64,000 nt of DNA from contig NZ_CP039249.1 of the NCBI RefSeq assembly GCF_004795835.1, positions 620,001 to 684,000 of the forward strand. Direction: 5' to 3'. Position numbers and translations under genes: made by a program. The DNA is from Sphingomonas sp. PAMC26645 (GTDB lineage: Bacteria > Pseudomonadota > Alphaproteobacteria > Sphingomonadales > Sphingomonadaceae). The notes beneath the pieces were generated by a model that was not told the origin of the DNA, did no database searches, and saw only the letters and a list, made by a program, of their open reading frames with translations. The number at the start of each line of letters is the position of its first letter. Within the stretch, counting starts at the first letter, position 1. Shown one piece after another: positions 34,971 through 43,756 of this stretch.

Positions 34971-35768
34971 TCAGTCCCGATAGCCCGGATTGACGCGGTC
35001 GAGCTTGCGTAGCAACGCCGGCCAGGCCAGCCCGTCGGCGAGCATGCGCATGCCCGTCGAACTCGATTGGCCCTCGACCTTCTCGGCGACGCCCTGGTTC
35101 GGATTGTTCAAATTCTCGCGACCCGCGCTCAGCATCAGGACCTGTGCCTCGCAGGCGCGTTCGAGGAAATACATCCGCAGGAACGCCTGCGGCACCGATT
35201 CACCGACGGTCAGCGTGCCGTGGTTGCGCAGGATCATCGCGTTCTTCGTGCCGAGATCCTGCACCAGCCGCTCGCGCTCCTCCAGTTCGGTCGCGATGCC
35301 CTCGAAGTCGTGATAGGCGACGTCGTGCCCGGCGATCATCGCCGTCTGCGTATGCGGGAGCAGCCCCTCGGCCATCGCCGACACCGCCTGGCCGTGCGGC
35401 GTGTGGAGATGCAGCACCGCCACCGCATCGTGGCGCGCGGCGTGGACCGCCGAGTGGATCACGAAGCCCGCGCGGTTGACCGGGGCGGGGGTGTCCATGA
35501 CCTTGTTGCCGTCGACGTCGATCTTGACCAGCGACGATGCGGTGATCTCCTCGAACATGTGCGTGTACGGGTTGATCAGGAAATGATGCTCGGGGCCGGG
35601 GACGCGCGCGGACAGATGCGTGAAGATCAGATCGTCCCAGCCGTACAGCGCGACCAGTCGGTATGCGGCGGCGAGATCGACGCGCAGCGCCCATTCCTCG
35701 GCCGATACCTGGTCCTTGATCGTCGTCGTCGCTGCCGCCGGTTCCATCGCCTTCAATGCCGTTGCCAT
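34971..35768 (-). CDS. class II aldolase/adducin family protein
   Basis: Zinc-type aldolase-fold protein of 265 residues. Metal-binding histidines appear in VLHLHTPHG (HxH) and a downstream His in RNHGTLTVG. Family members act on sugar phosphates or, as ketopantoate-like or dehydratase variants, on hydroxy acids. AGGAGG lies 6 nt before ATG 35768; ATG 35771 is too close. It is the first gene of an operon with the hydroxy-acid oxidase, and faces a Crp/Fnr gene across 95 bp. Confidence 0.88.
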   Translation of the reverse strand: MATALKAMEPAAATTTIKDQVSAEEWALRVDLAAAYRLVALYGWDDLIFTHLSARVPGPEHHFLINPYTHMFEEITASSLVKIDVDGNKVMDTPAPVNRAGFVIHSAVHAARHDAVAVLHLHTPHGQAVSAMAEGLLPHTQTAMIAGHDVAYHDFEGIATELEERERLVQDLGTKNAMILRNHGTLTVGESVPQAFLRMYFLERACEAQVLMLSAGRENLNNPNQGVAEKVEGQSSSTGMRMLADGLAWPALLRKLDRVNPGYRD

Positions 35769-35810
35769 CATCCGCCTCCTTATGTTTGACCCCTTGTACG
35801 ACCGGCCTTC

Positions 35811-35836
35811 GACAAACTTTGTCTCGATGGTGACAA
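35811..35836. promoter_or_regulatory. GACAA/TTGTC palindrome cluster (candidate Crp/Fnr operator)
   Basis: GACAAA-C-TTTGTC (35811-35823) is a perfect palindrome, and a third half-site GACAA follows at 35832-35836, giving an overlapping TTGTC-N8-GACAA. It lies between the aldolase gene and the divergent Crp/Fnr regulator. Binding by that regulator is inferred from position. Confidence 0.5.
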
Positions 35837-35863
35837 TCTCGAAATTTCGCCTAGCCTTGCGCG

Positions 35864-36529
35864 ATGCACGATCCGGATCACGCGATACTGGCGGCCGATA
35901 GCTGGTTCGGCGCGATACCGGCGGGCCGTCGCGAGCGCCTGTTGCAGGATGCGCGAGTCGAGGTGCTGGAAAACGGCGCGCGAATCTACGGCTCCGGCGA
36001 TCCACCGAACGGGTTGTGGGCGGTTCTGGAGGGGCAGGTCCGGTTGAAGGGTTTGTCCGCCAATGGTGCCGAACTGCTCGCGCTGATCGTGCGGCCGGGG
36101 ACGTGGTTCGGCGAATTGTCGACGCTGGACGGCCATCCCAGGCCGCATGACGCGACGGCGTTCGGTGCCGCGCGTCTGCTTCACGTGCCGGTGGCGGCGT
36201 TCGCGCGGGCGGCGACGGCGGACCCGGAGCTTTACCGCGATCTCGGCCTGCTCGTGTGCGCGCACCAGCGCACCGCCTTGCGGTTCATCGCGCAGAGCGT
36301 GGGGCAGTCGATCCGGGTGCGACTGGCGCAGGCGCTGATGCGCGCGTCGCAGGCGGGGGACGGTCGGATCACGATCCGGCAGGAGGAACTTGCCGGCGTT
36401 GTCGGCATCGCGCGCCAGACGCTCAACCGCCACCTGAAGCGGTTCGAGCGCGATGGCCTGGTCGCGGTGGCCTATGCGCAGGTCCGTATTCTCGACCTGC
36501 CGGGGCTGCGCGGCGTCATCACGGAATAG
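35864..36529 (+). CDS. Crp/Fnr-family transcriptional regulator
   Basis: Regulator of 221 residues with an N-terminal cyclic-nucleotide-binding-like beta barrel (LWAVLEGQVRLKGLSANGAELLALIVRPGTWFGEL) and a C-terminal HTH (ITIRQEELAGVVGIARQTLNRHLKRFERDGLV). The cysteine set of FNR iron-sulfur proteins is absent, so an oxygen-sensing cluster is unlikely. Divergent from the aldolase/oxidase operon, with a palindrome in the gap. Likely controls that operon (inference). Confidence 0.9.
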   Translation: MHDPDHAILAADSWFGAIPAGRRERLLQDARVEVLENGARIYGSGDPPNGLWAVLEGQVRLKGLSANGAELLALIVRPGTWFGELSTLDGHPRPHDATAFGAARLLHVPVAAFARAATADPELYRDLGLLVCAHQRTALRFIAQSVGQSIRVRLAQALMRASQAGDGRITIRQEELAGVVGIARQTLNRHLKRFERDGLVAVAYAQVRILDLPGLRGVITE

Positions 36530-36570
36530 AGCATCGCCAAGCGCTTCTCCCGCGCGCTACACTCGCGCCC

Positions 36571-37362
36571 ATGACCATCAGAATCGGTATTGGCGGCTGG
36601 ACCTACGAGCCGTGGCGCGGGACCTTCTATCCGGAGAAGTGGGCGCAGAAGCGCGAGCTCGATTATGCCGCCGAGCACGTTACCGCGATCGAGATCAACG
36701 GCACCTATTACGGCAGCCAGAAGCCCGCGACGTTCGCATCCTGGGCGAAGGCTGTGCCGGACGGGTTCGTCTTTTCGCTCAAGGCGTCGCGCTATTGCAC
36801 CAACCGGAAGGTGCTGGCCGAGGCGGGGGAGTCGATCGCCAAGTTCACCGGGCAGGGAATCGTCGAACTCGGCGACCGGCTCGGGCCGATCTTGTGGCAG
36901 TTTATGGCGACCAAGAAATTCGACGCCGACGATTTCGCCGCATTCCTCAAGCTGTTGCCCGCCAAGCAGGACGGGCTCGCGCTGCGCCATGCGATACAAG
37001 TCCGCCACGAGAGTTTCGCGGTACCGGAATTCGTTGCGATGTGCCGCGACGCCGGCGTCGCGATCGTCTTCGCGCAGTCAACGGAATACCCTGCGATCGC
37101 CGACGTGACCGGCGACTTCGTCTATGCGCGACTGGAGGATGCCGAGGAGCGCTTCGTCGCAGGCTACGCGCCGACCGCGCTGGACGAATGGGCGGAGAAG
37201 GCGAAGACCTGGGTGGCCGGCGGACGACCCGAGGGTTTGCCGTATGTCGAGGACGCCGCGCCAACGAAAACGCCGCGAGAGACGTTCGTGTTCTTCATCA
37301 ACGGCGCGAAGGTTCGCGCACCCCATGCGGCGATGGCGTTGATCGATCGGGTGCGGGGGTAA
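36571..37362 (+). CDS. DUF72 domain protein (YecE-like)
   Basis: Soluble protein of 263 residues with the DUF72 opening IRIGIGGWTYEPWRGTFYPE and later EINGTYYG and FKAS-like FSLKASRY; TIM-barrel fold known from structures, function unsettled. It follows the Crp/Fnr gene by 41 bp on the same strand. Confidence 0.88.
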   Translation: MTIRIGIGGWTYEPWRGTFYPEKWAQKRELDYAAEHVTAIEINGTYYGSQKPATFASWAKAVPDGFVFSLKASRYCTNRKVLAEAGESIAKFTGQGIVELGDRLGPILWQFMATKKFDADDFAAFLKLLPAKQDGLALRHAIQVRHESFAVPEFVAMCRDAGVAIVFAQSTEYPAIADVTGDFVYARLEDAEERFVAGYAPTALDEWAEKAKTWVAGGRPEGLPYVEDAAPTKTPRETFVFFINGAKVRAPHAAMALIDRVRG

Positions 37363-37455
37363 GTAACGCGGTCATTCGGACGCCGCTTCGTAGTGACCGA
37401 TCAGCGTGGTTCGACTTCGCTTGCGTCAAAGTTGTCGTTTGATCAGGTTGCGGCG

Positions 37456-37863
37456 ATGAAGATGGCGCGCCCGTGGTGCTTCGCGGCTTTGAGCTTGGCC
37501 GGGTGTGGGGCGGAGCCGCTCTGTTCCTCCGATGTGACACACGTCGCGCGTTATATCGGGAGCGATCGTTATGCTGTTACGGCGACGCGGAATTGTGGTG
37601 CCACGACTGGCTATGCGACCATCTTGCGTATCGGTCGCGCGAGCGAACCACAATCGGCCGCATCGGAGGTTTTTGTCGCAGACAGCAACCACGGGGCGGC
37701 GCCGGAGGGTCCAGAAGGCGCGATTTGGCTGAAGGTCGTCTGGACGGCACCCGGCCAATTGTCCGTCGCCTACGATTCAAGAGCTCGTGTATTCAAGCAC
37801 GTGCTCGACGCGAAGGGGGCTTCGGTCCGCTACAAAGCGAGTGATCCGCACTTACGGCTCTAA
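37456..37863 (+). CDS. putative lipoprotein, unknown function
   Basis: Product of 135 residues beginning MKMARPWCFAALSLAGCGAEP, with a lipobox (LAGC) that would be lipidated at Cys17. The rest has two or three strands and no known family. An earlier GTG at 37393 is in frame but would bury the lipoprotein signal. Base use is less GC-biased than neighbours, hinting at an accessory gene. Confidence 0.6.
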   Translation: MKMARPWCFAALSLAGCGAEPLCSSDVTHVARYIGSDRYAVTATRNCGATTGYATILRIGRASEPQSAASEVFVADSNHGAAPEGPEGAIWLKVVWTAPGQLSVAYDSRARVFKHVLDAKGASVRYKASDPHLRL

Positions 37864-37976
37864 GTGCCGTGGTTGGAAGGTTTTTTAGCTGCTCCAGAGT
37901 CAAACCGACCGTTTTCGCCCATTTGCCGACATCAGGCTTTCTCATGCTTGGCTAACAACCTGCCGTTCGCATTTGC

Positions 37977-38438
37977 TCACGATACGGAGAGTGTCCGTAC
38001 GGGGCCGTCTCGCTGCCATCCTCTCGACGTTCGAACATAGCGAACGTCGAACTCACCGCCGCAAAGTCCCGTGCAACGGTAAGCGAAGTGAACGATAGCT
38101 GATTGTCGGTCAGCGCCGATCTCCGGAATTTGGATCGTGTAGATGCTAGCCGGACGCGTGGTTGTTCCCACCAAGGGGACATGGACTGCCGCACGCTTTC
38201 GCGCATCGCTGTCTGCCAGCAGATAACCCGTAGGCAATATATCCTTTAGCTCAGGGCACATCCCCAACAGATCATGGTGGTTTGTGTTGGGCCCTTCATA
38301 GTAGATGTCGGAACTTCCGCCCAAGTCGGCTGGGGGCAAATCGCGAAGTGCGGCACGCCCAACTTCGCAAATCTGCTGCGTCCTCGCCGCGTTTGGCACC
38401 TCCGCTACGATCACAGAAACTACCATCAAGGCCAGCAT
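37977..38438 (-). CDS. putative secreted protein, unknown function
   Basis: Product of 153 residues with an N-terminal hydrophobic export segment (MLALMVVSVIVAEVPNA) and several Cys residues, including the C-terminal CTGLCGG. GAGG lies about 7 nt before ATG 38438. No family recognised. It converges on the lipoprotein gene; both have lower GC than the surroundings. The 113-bp gap between them and 38439-38599 hold no clear signal. Confidence 0.55.
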   Translation of the reverse strand: MLALMVVSVIVAEVPNAARTQQICEVGRAALRDLPPADLGGSSDIYYEGPNTNHHDLLGMCPELKDILPTGYLLADSDARKRAAVHVPLVGTTTRPASIYTIQIPEIGADRQSAIVHFAYRCTGLCGGEFDVRYVRTSRGWQRDGPVRTLSVS

Positions 38439-38599
38439 GGTCACCCTCTAGAATATAGAACCTATGCTCGTTCGGTCACGTTTCTCACGCCAGCTCAAAT
38501 TGTGCGCAAACGCTATCGCCTAGCTTTCGCGCAACCCTTGACGGCTGCAAACACGCTGGGAACCACCAGTTCGCTAACCTCTCCAACCCAGCCGCTACA

Positions 38600-40015
38600 T
38601 CACGCCGCGTTGTCGATCCCGAGTTCGCCGAGCTTGCGGTAGAGCGTCGAGCGGCCGATGCCGAGGCGGCGGGCGACTTCGGTCATGCGGCCGCGGTAGT
38701 GGCCGATCGCGAGGCGGATGACGTCGGCTTCGATCTCCTCGAGCGCGCGGAGGTTGCCGTCGGGGCGGAACAGCGTGACGCCGCCGCCGCCGACCGCTGC
38801 CGGCGCGGATGGACGCTCGCGCGTGCCGAGCGCGGCGATCTCCGGGAAATCCTCTTCGGTCAGCGCGGTGTCCTCGCACAGCACGGCGGCGCGGAAGAGC
38901 GCGTTCTGCAACTGGCGGACGTTGCCGGGCCAGTCGTACTGGACCAGCAGCGCGAGCGCGGAATCGGTGATGCCGAGCGGTCGCAACCCCGGCTGCTCGG
39001 CGATCCGCGCGAGCAGATGGCGGGCGAGCGCGGGAATGTCGCCGGTGCGTTCGCGTAAAGGGGGGATCGTCACCTGGACGGCGTTGAGGCGGTAATACAG
39101 GTCTTCGCGGAAACGCCCCGCTTCGACCTCGTCCAGCAGTTTGGTATTGGTCGCGGCGATCACGCGGACGTCGACTTCGCGCGGATGGCGGGCACCGATC
39201 GCGAGGACCTCGCCGGTTTGCAGGACGTGCAGGAGCTTCGCCTGCGCTTCGAGCGGCATCTCGCCGACCTCGTCGAGGAACAACGTGCCGCCGTCCGCAT
39301 CGTGGAACCGGCCGATCTTGCGCTCGAACGCGCCGGTGAATGCGCCCTTCTCGTGACCGAACACTTCCGATTCGATGAGATTGGCGGGGATCGCGCCGCA
39401 ATTGACGCTGATCATCGGCTTCTTCGCGCGCGGGGAGGCGGCATGGATTGCCTCGGCGATGACGTCCTTGCCGACGCCGATCTCGCCCTCCAGCAGGATC
39501 GCGACGCGGGCGCGGGCGGCCTTTGCGGCGATCGCGAGGGCGGCGCGGAAATCGGGGGAGGAGCCGACGATCTCGTCGAACGCGAGCAGCGCGGGGATCT
39601 TCTCGGTCAGCGGGCGGAGCTCGCCCGACGATTTGCCGACCACCGCCGAGTCCAGCGCGGCGAGCAGGCGATCGGGTGCGAGCGGCTTGACCAGGAAATC
39701 GGTGGCGCCGGCACGCATCGCGCTGACCGCGTGCGCGACCGATCCGTTCGCCGTGATGACCAGGATCGGCAACGCCGGACGCCGCTCGCGCAGGGTCGCG
39801 ATCAGGGTGGTCGCATCCTCGTCGGGCGCCCAGTGATCGATCACGATCGCGTCGAGCTGCATGCCGTCCTGCGTGCCGAGCGTGGCGATCGCGGTCTCGT
39901 CGTCCGCCGCGAAGACCGCGCGCCAGCCGCCTCGCGCCGCGAGTGCGGCCACCAGCCGCCGCTGCGTGGGCTCGTCGTCGATCAGCAAAAATAGGCGCTG
40001 GCCATTGCGCGTCAT
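38600..40015 (-). CDS. NtrC-family sigma-54-dependent response regulator
   Basis: Activator of 471 residues: receiver domain with Asp60 (IVIDHWAP) and Lys110; AAA+ domain with Walker A GEIGVGKD (177-184), the sigma-54 contact loop GAFTGA (224-229), Walker [13 protein letters not shown]; Fis-type HTH at the end ([23 protein letters not shown]). ATG 40015 starts directly before the receiver; an upstream in-frame extension is noncoding. No sensor kinase is adjacent. Targets unknown. Confidence 0.93.
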   Translation of the reverse strand: MTRNGQRLFLLIDDEPTQRRLVAALAARGGWRAVFAADDETAIATLGTQDGMQLDAIVIDHWAPDEDATTLIATLRERRPALPILVITANGSVAHAVSAMRAGATDFLVKPLAPDRLLAALDSAVVGKSSGELRPLTEKIPALLAFDEIVGSSPDFRAALAIAAKAARARVAILLEGEIGVGKDVIAEAIHAASPRAKKPMISVNCGAIPANLIESEVFGHEKGAFTGAFERKIGRFHDADGGTLFLDEVGEMPLEAQAKLLHVLQTGEVLAIGARHPREVDVRVIAATNTKLLDEVEAGRFREDLYYRLNAVQVTIPPLRERTGDIPALARHLLARIAEQPGLRPLGITDSALALLVQYDWPGNVRQLQNALFRAAVLCEDTALTEEDFPEIAALGTRERPSAPAAVGGGGVTLFRPDGNLRALEEIEADVIRLAIGHYRGRMTEVARRLGIGRSTLYRKLGELGIDNAA

Positions 40016-40155
40016 GGCGAATCCTGTCCCGTTCCGGCACGTGCAATAGCTAGCGCAAGTAAAGAGCGACTTAAATGTCCTGCTTGGCGTTCCAGGATAC
40101 GCGCGATAAGGTCTCGGCCATAGAGGATGGCACTGACAGGATTGGGGCACGAACC

Positions 40156-40278
40156 ATGGCCGGCAACGGGGACATGAAGGCGCACGTCGCGACCTATTCG
40201 AGCGTGACGGGGATGATGAAATGGGGCGCGGTCGGGTGTGCGCTGGTCGTCGCACTCGTCATCTGGCTGATCTCGTAG
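40156..40278 (+). CDS. aa3-type cytochrome c oxidase subunit IV
   Basis: Forty-residue single-span membrane peptide: MAGNGDMKAHVATYSSVTGMMKWGA then a hydrophobic helix. The HxxTY...KWG pattern matches the short bacterial subunit IV of aa3 oxidases. An alternative start is ATG 40174. It lies 4 bp before pntAa, a common arrangement in sphingomonads. Confidence 0.8.
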   Translation: MAGNGDMKAHVATYSSVTGMMKWGAVGCALVVALVIWLIS

Positions 40279-40282
40279 CGCC

Positions 40283-41404
40283 ATGAAGATCGCCGTCCTG
40301 AAAGAGCAAGCGGACGGCGAGCGGCGGGTTTCCGCGACGCCGGAAACGGTGAAGAAGTTCATTGCGCTGGGGGCTACGCTGGCCGTGGAAGCGGGCGCGG
40401 GTGAGACCGCCTCGATCGCCAGTGCCGCGTATTCGGATGCGGGCGCTTCGGTAGGCGACCGCGCGGCGACGTTGGCGGGGGCAGATATCGTGCTCGGCGT
40501 GCAGGGGCCTGATCCTGCTTCGCTGGAAGGCGTGACGCCGGGGGCGTGGATCGTCGCCAGCCTCAATCCCTTTGCGGAGCGTGCGCGAGTCGAGGCTTAT
40601 GCTGCGGCGGGCTACGAAGCGCTCGCGATGGAGTTCATGCCGCGCATCACGCGCGCGCAGTCGATGGACATCCTGTCGTCGCAGTCGAACCTGTCGGGGT
40701 ACAAGGCGGTGCTCGACGCGGCGGCCGAATATGGCCGCGCGTTTCCGATGATGATGACCGCGGCGGGGACGATCTCGGCGGCCAAGGCGTTCGTGATGGG
40801 CGTCGGCGTGGCGGGGCTCCAGGCGATCGCGACCGCGCGGCGGCTTGGCGCGCAGGTGTCGGCGACCGACGTGCGCGCCGCGACTCGCGAGCAGATCCAG
40901 TCTCTGGGCGCGAAGCCGATCTTTGTTGAGAACGTCGCGGGAATCGAAGGCGAGGGGACGGGCGGGTACGCTGGCGAGATGTCGCCCGAATACCAGGCGG
41001 CGCAGGCCGAGCTCGTCTCGGGCCATATCGCCAAGCAGGATATCGTCATCACGACGGCGCTGATCCCGGGGCGTGCCGCACCGCGGCTGATCTCGGCGGC
41101 GCAGGTTGCGAGCATGAAACCGGGATCGGTGATCGTCGATCTTGCGGTCGAGCAGGGCGGCAACGTCGAGGGCTCGGTCGCGGGTGAAGTCGTCGTGGTG
41201 AACGGCGTGAAGATCGTCGGTCACCGCAACGTGCCGTCGCGGTTGGCGGCGGACGCGAGCGCGCTGTTCTCGCGCAACCTGTTCAACTTTCTCAACGCCT
41301 TCTGGGACAAAGACGCCGGGCGACCCGTGCTCGATGCCGAGATCGGCGATGCGATCCGGCTGACGCAGGGCGGCAAGATCGTGAACCCAAGGCTGCTGGC
41401 ATGA
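40283..41404 (+). CDS. pntAa: NAD(P)+ transhydrogenase, alpha subunit 1 (NAD-binding domain I)
   Basis: Soluble NAD(H)-binding domain of the proton-translocating transhydrogenase, 373 residues. Starts MKIAVLKEQADGERRVSATPE; the alanine-dehydrogenase-like core shows MEFMPRITRAQSMDILSSQSNLSGYKAV, the nucleotide motif VMGVGVAGLQAIATARRLGA and the mobile-loop region around GYAGEMSPEYQ. Split from subunit 2 as usual in alphaproteobacteria. Here a repeat element lies between it and pntAb: the stop overlaps the long reading frame of the inserted nuclease (ATGA). Confidence 0.96.
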   Translation: MKIAVLKEQADGERRVSATPETVKKFIALGATLAVEAGAGETASIASAAYSDAGASVGDRAATLAGADIVLGVQGPDPASLEGVTPGAWIVASLNPFAERARVEAYAAAGYEALAMEFMPRITRAQSMDILSSQSNLSGYKAVLDAAAEYGRAFPMMMTAAGTISAAKAFVMGVGVAGLQAIATARRLGAQVSATDVRAATREQIQSLGAKPIFVENVAGIEGEGTGGYAGEMSPEYQAAQAELVSGHIAKQDIVITTALIPGRAAPRLISAAQVASMKPGSVIVDLAVEQGGNVEGSVAGEVVVVNGVKIVGHRNVPSRLAADASALFSRNLFNFLNAFWDKDAGRPVLDAEIGDAIRLTQGGKIVNPRLLA

Positions 41405-41407
41405 TAA

Positions 41408-41849
41408 TCCTCCCCGGCACGGGGAGGGGGACCGGCGTAGCCGGTGGAGGGGGCGTCCCGCGAATGCTACGCCCCGAAGTATCCCTGGCGCGCCGGCTGC
41501 GTCGCGAAATGAGCCTCCCGGAAGTGCTGCTATGGGAGCACCTCCGGGGGAAGAAAACCGGCGTCAAGTTCCGCCACCAGCATCCCATCGGTCCCTATGT
41601 CTGCGACTTCTACTGCGCCGCCGCCAGGCTCGCGATCGAAGTGGATGGCGAGTTCCACGGACGCGGCGACCGTCCCCGACGCGATGCTGATCGCGACCGA
41701 GTTTTCGAACAGAATGGCTACCGGGTGTTGCGAGTGGCAGCGGGCGAAGTGCTGAGGGATATGGAGGCTGTGGTGACGATGATCGTATCGTTCGCGGCCC
41801 GCCCCCTCCACCAGCCTGCGGCCGGTCCCCCTCCCCGTGCCGGGGAGGA
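41408..41849 (+). mobile_element. palindrome-bounded DUF559 nuclease element (family A, long form)
   Basis: A 442-bp unit with inverted ends of about 47 bases: TCCTCCCCGGCACGGGGAGG, GGGACC, a hairpin tip, GGTGGAGGGGGCG. The left tip is ACCGGC-GTA-GCCGGT (41431-41445), the right ACCAGCC-TGC-GGCCGGT (41810-41826). The entire interior is one DUF559 gene. It splits the pnt operon without breaking a frame. No target duplication is apparent. A related short copy is in dnaE2. Mobility is inferred from the two locations. Confidence 0.8.
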
Positions 41850-41853
41850 ATGA
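41464..41853 (+). CDS. DUF559 endonuclease-domain protein (Vsr-like fold)
   Basis: Product of 129 residues from ATG 41464; the frame also reads through the left repeat from ATG 41401. Motifs: [37 protein letters not shown] and IEVDGEFH. The Asp of VCDFYC and Glu-x-Asp of IEVDG fit the PD-(D/E)XK site shared with Vsr mismatch endonucleases. The last ~16 residues ([16 protein letters not shown]) are encoded by the right inverted repeat. The stop TGA falls 2 bases past the element. Biochemical role of DUF559 is not established. Confidence 0.9.
   Translation: MLRPEVSLARRLRREMSLPEVLLWEHLRGKKTGVKFRHQHPIGPYVCDFYCAAARLAIEVDGEFHGRGDRPRRDADRDRVFEQNGYRVLRVAAGEVLRDMEAVVTMIVSFAARPLHQPAAGPPPRAGEE
41844..41849 (+). 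promoter_or_regulatory. ribosome-binding site of pntAb supplied by the repeat end
   Basis: GGAGGA at the outer end of the right inverted repeat lies 5 bases before the pntAb ATG (41855), a near-ideal Shine-Dalgarno. The same bases are the conserved end of the element. Confidence 0.75.
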
Positions 41854-41854
41854 A

Positions 41855-42172
41855 ATGGACTTTATCGCGATCCTGTCGATCTTCGTGCTGGCGTGTTTCG
41901 TCGGGTATTTCGTCGTCTGGGCGGTGACTCCTGCGCTCCACACGCCGTTGATGGCGGTGACCAATGCGATATCGAGCGTAATCATCGTCGGCGCACTGAT
42001 TGCTGCGGCTGCCGCTGGCATCGGCGCCGGATCGGGCGTGGCAAAGGCGCTCGGGTTGCTGGCGGTGGTGCTGGCGAGCATCAACATCTTCGGCGGCTTC
42101 GCGGTCACCGCTCGGATGCTGGCGATGTACAAGAAAAAGGAACGGCCGGTCGCGCCTGCCACGAGCAAGTGA
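41855..42172 (+). CDS. pntAb: NAD(P)+ transhydrogenase, alpha subunit 2 (membrane domain)
   Basis: Membrane subunit of 105 residues starting [22 protein letters not shown], with three to four hydrophobic helices and the family segment [25 protein letters not shown]. Together with PntB it forms the proton channel. It starts 5 nt after the inserted element's end and ends 27 bp before pntB. Confidence 0.95.
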   Translation: MDFIAILSIFVLACFVGYFVVWAVTPALHTPLMAVTNAISSVIIVGALIAAAAAGIGAGSGVAKALGLLAVVLASINIFGGFAVTARMLAMYKKKERPVAPATSK

Positions 42173-42199
42173 GCGATACGGACGTGAAGGGGACGCGCG

Positions 42200-43696
42200 A
42201 TGCATGAACTGACGGTCAGCCCCTGGGCATCGCTCGCTTATCTGGTGGCGGGGGTGTGCTTCATCCTCGCGCTGCGTGGGCTGTCGAGCCCGGCCTCAAG
42301 CCAGCGCGGCAATCGGTTCGGCATCATCGGCATGACCATCGCGGTCGTGACGACGCTGGTGACGCATGTGCCATTCGTTCAGCACCTTCTCGTTTCCGAC
42401 ACCGGATCTACGATAGCCGTGCGCGCTATCGACTGGACCACGGTCGTCGAAATTCTTGCGGCGATCGGCGTCGGCGCGGCGATCGGCCTCGTCACCGCCC
42501 GCCGGATTGCCATGACCGCGATGCCGCAACTCGTCGCCGCATTCCACAGCCTCGTCGGTCTCGCCGCGGTACTGGTCGGCGTCGCGGCCTATCTCAACCC
42601 GCAGGCGTTCGGGATCTCCGATCTCGTCATTCCGCTGATCGGCCAGCCGTTCGCGGTGATCCACCCCGTCAGCCGGATCGAACTTGGGCTCGGCGTCGCG
42701 ATCGGCGCGATCACCTTCTCCGGTTCTGTAATTGCGTTCCTGAAGCTCAACGGCAACATGGGCGGCAAGCCGATCATGCTGCCGGGGCGCCACGTCATCA
42801 ACCTCGCGCTGCTCGCCGGCATCCTCGGCTTGATCGCGTATTTCGTCACCGATCAGTCGGCGTGGATATTCTGGACGATCACGATCCTGAGCTTCGTCAT
42901 TGGCTTCCTGCTGATCGTCCCGATCGGCGGCGCGGACATGCCGGTGGTGGTCAGCATGCTCAATTCCTATTCGGGCTGGGCGGCCGCGGCGATGGGCTTC
43001 ACGCTGCACAACAGCGCGATGATCATCACCGGCGCGCTGGTCGGTAGTTCGGGCGCGATCCTCAGCTACATCATGTGCCGCGCGATGAACCGCAGCTTCA
43101 TCAGCGTGATCGCGGGCGGCTTCGGCGCGGTCACGGACACCAGTGGCGGCGCGGTCGCAAGCGATCGACCGTGGAAGCGCGGTTCGGCGGAGGATGCCGC
43201 GTTCCTGATGAGCCAGGCCGAACAGGTCATCATCGTTCCCGGCTACGGCATGGCGGTCGCGCAGGCGCAGCACGTCCTTCGCGAAATGGGCGACAAGCTG
43301 AAGGCGGAGGGGGTCCGCGTGAAATACGCGATCCACCCTGTCGCGGGACGCATGCCGGGGCACATGAACGTGCTGCTGGCGGAGGCGAACGTGCCATATG
43401 ACGACGTGTTCGAGCTCGAGGATATCAACAGCGAGTTTGCGCAGACCGACGTCGCGTTCGTGATCGGTGCGAACGACGTGACCAACCCTGCCGCCAAGAC
43501 CGACAAGTCCTCGCCGATCTATGGCATGCCCGTGCTCGACGTGGAAAAGGCCAAGACGGTGCTGTTCATCAAGCGATCGATGGGCGGCGTCGGCTATGCA
43601 GGCGTCGATAACGAGCTGTTCTACCGCGACAATACGATGATGCTGCTGGCGGACGCGAAGAAGATGGTCGAGGATATCGTCAAGGCGCTCGACTGA
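42200..43696 (+). CDS. pntB: NAD(P)+ transhydrogenase beta subunit
   Basis: Membrane subunit of 498 residues: about nine helices, then the NADP(H)-binding domain III with IVPGYGMAVAQAQHVLREMGD, YAIHPVAGRMPGHMNVLLAEA and GANDVTNPAAK. Couples hydride transfer between NADH and NADP+ to proton entry, supplying NADPH. Last gene of the operon. Confidence 0.97.
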   Translation: MHELTVSPWASLAYLVAGVCFILALRGLSSPASSQRGNRFGIIGMTIAVVTTLVTHVPFVQHLLVSDTGSTIAVRAIDWTTVVEILAAIGVGAAIGLVTARRIAMTAMPQLVAAFHSLVGLAAVLVGVAAYLNPQAFGISDLVIPLIGQPFAVIHPVSRIELGLGVAIGAITFSGSVIAFLKLNGNMGGKPIMLPGRHVINLALLAGILGLIAYFVTDQSAWIFWTITILSFVIGFLLIVPIGGADMPVVVSMLNSYSGWAAAAMGFTLHNSAMIITGALVGSSGAILSYIMCRAMNRSFISVIAGGFGAVTDTSGGAVASDRPWKRGSAEDAAFLMSQAEQVIIVPGYGMAVAQAQHVLREMGDKLKAEGVRVKYAIHPVAGRMPGHMNVLLAEANVPYDDVFELEDINSEFAQTDVAFVIGANDVTNPAAKTDKSSPIYGMPVLDVEKAKTVLFIKRSMGGVGYAGVDNELFYRDNTMMLLADAKKMVEDIVKALD

Positions 43697-43756
43697 GTTG
43701 TTCGCGTGGGGTTCCCAACTGCAACGGAACTCGATCCAGTTCGGGTGTAACTCCTC

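Noticed and set aside
41408..41849. Insertion sequence with a DDE transposase
   Set aside because: No transposase motif; the only product is a DUF559 nuclease and no target duplication is seen.
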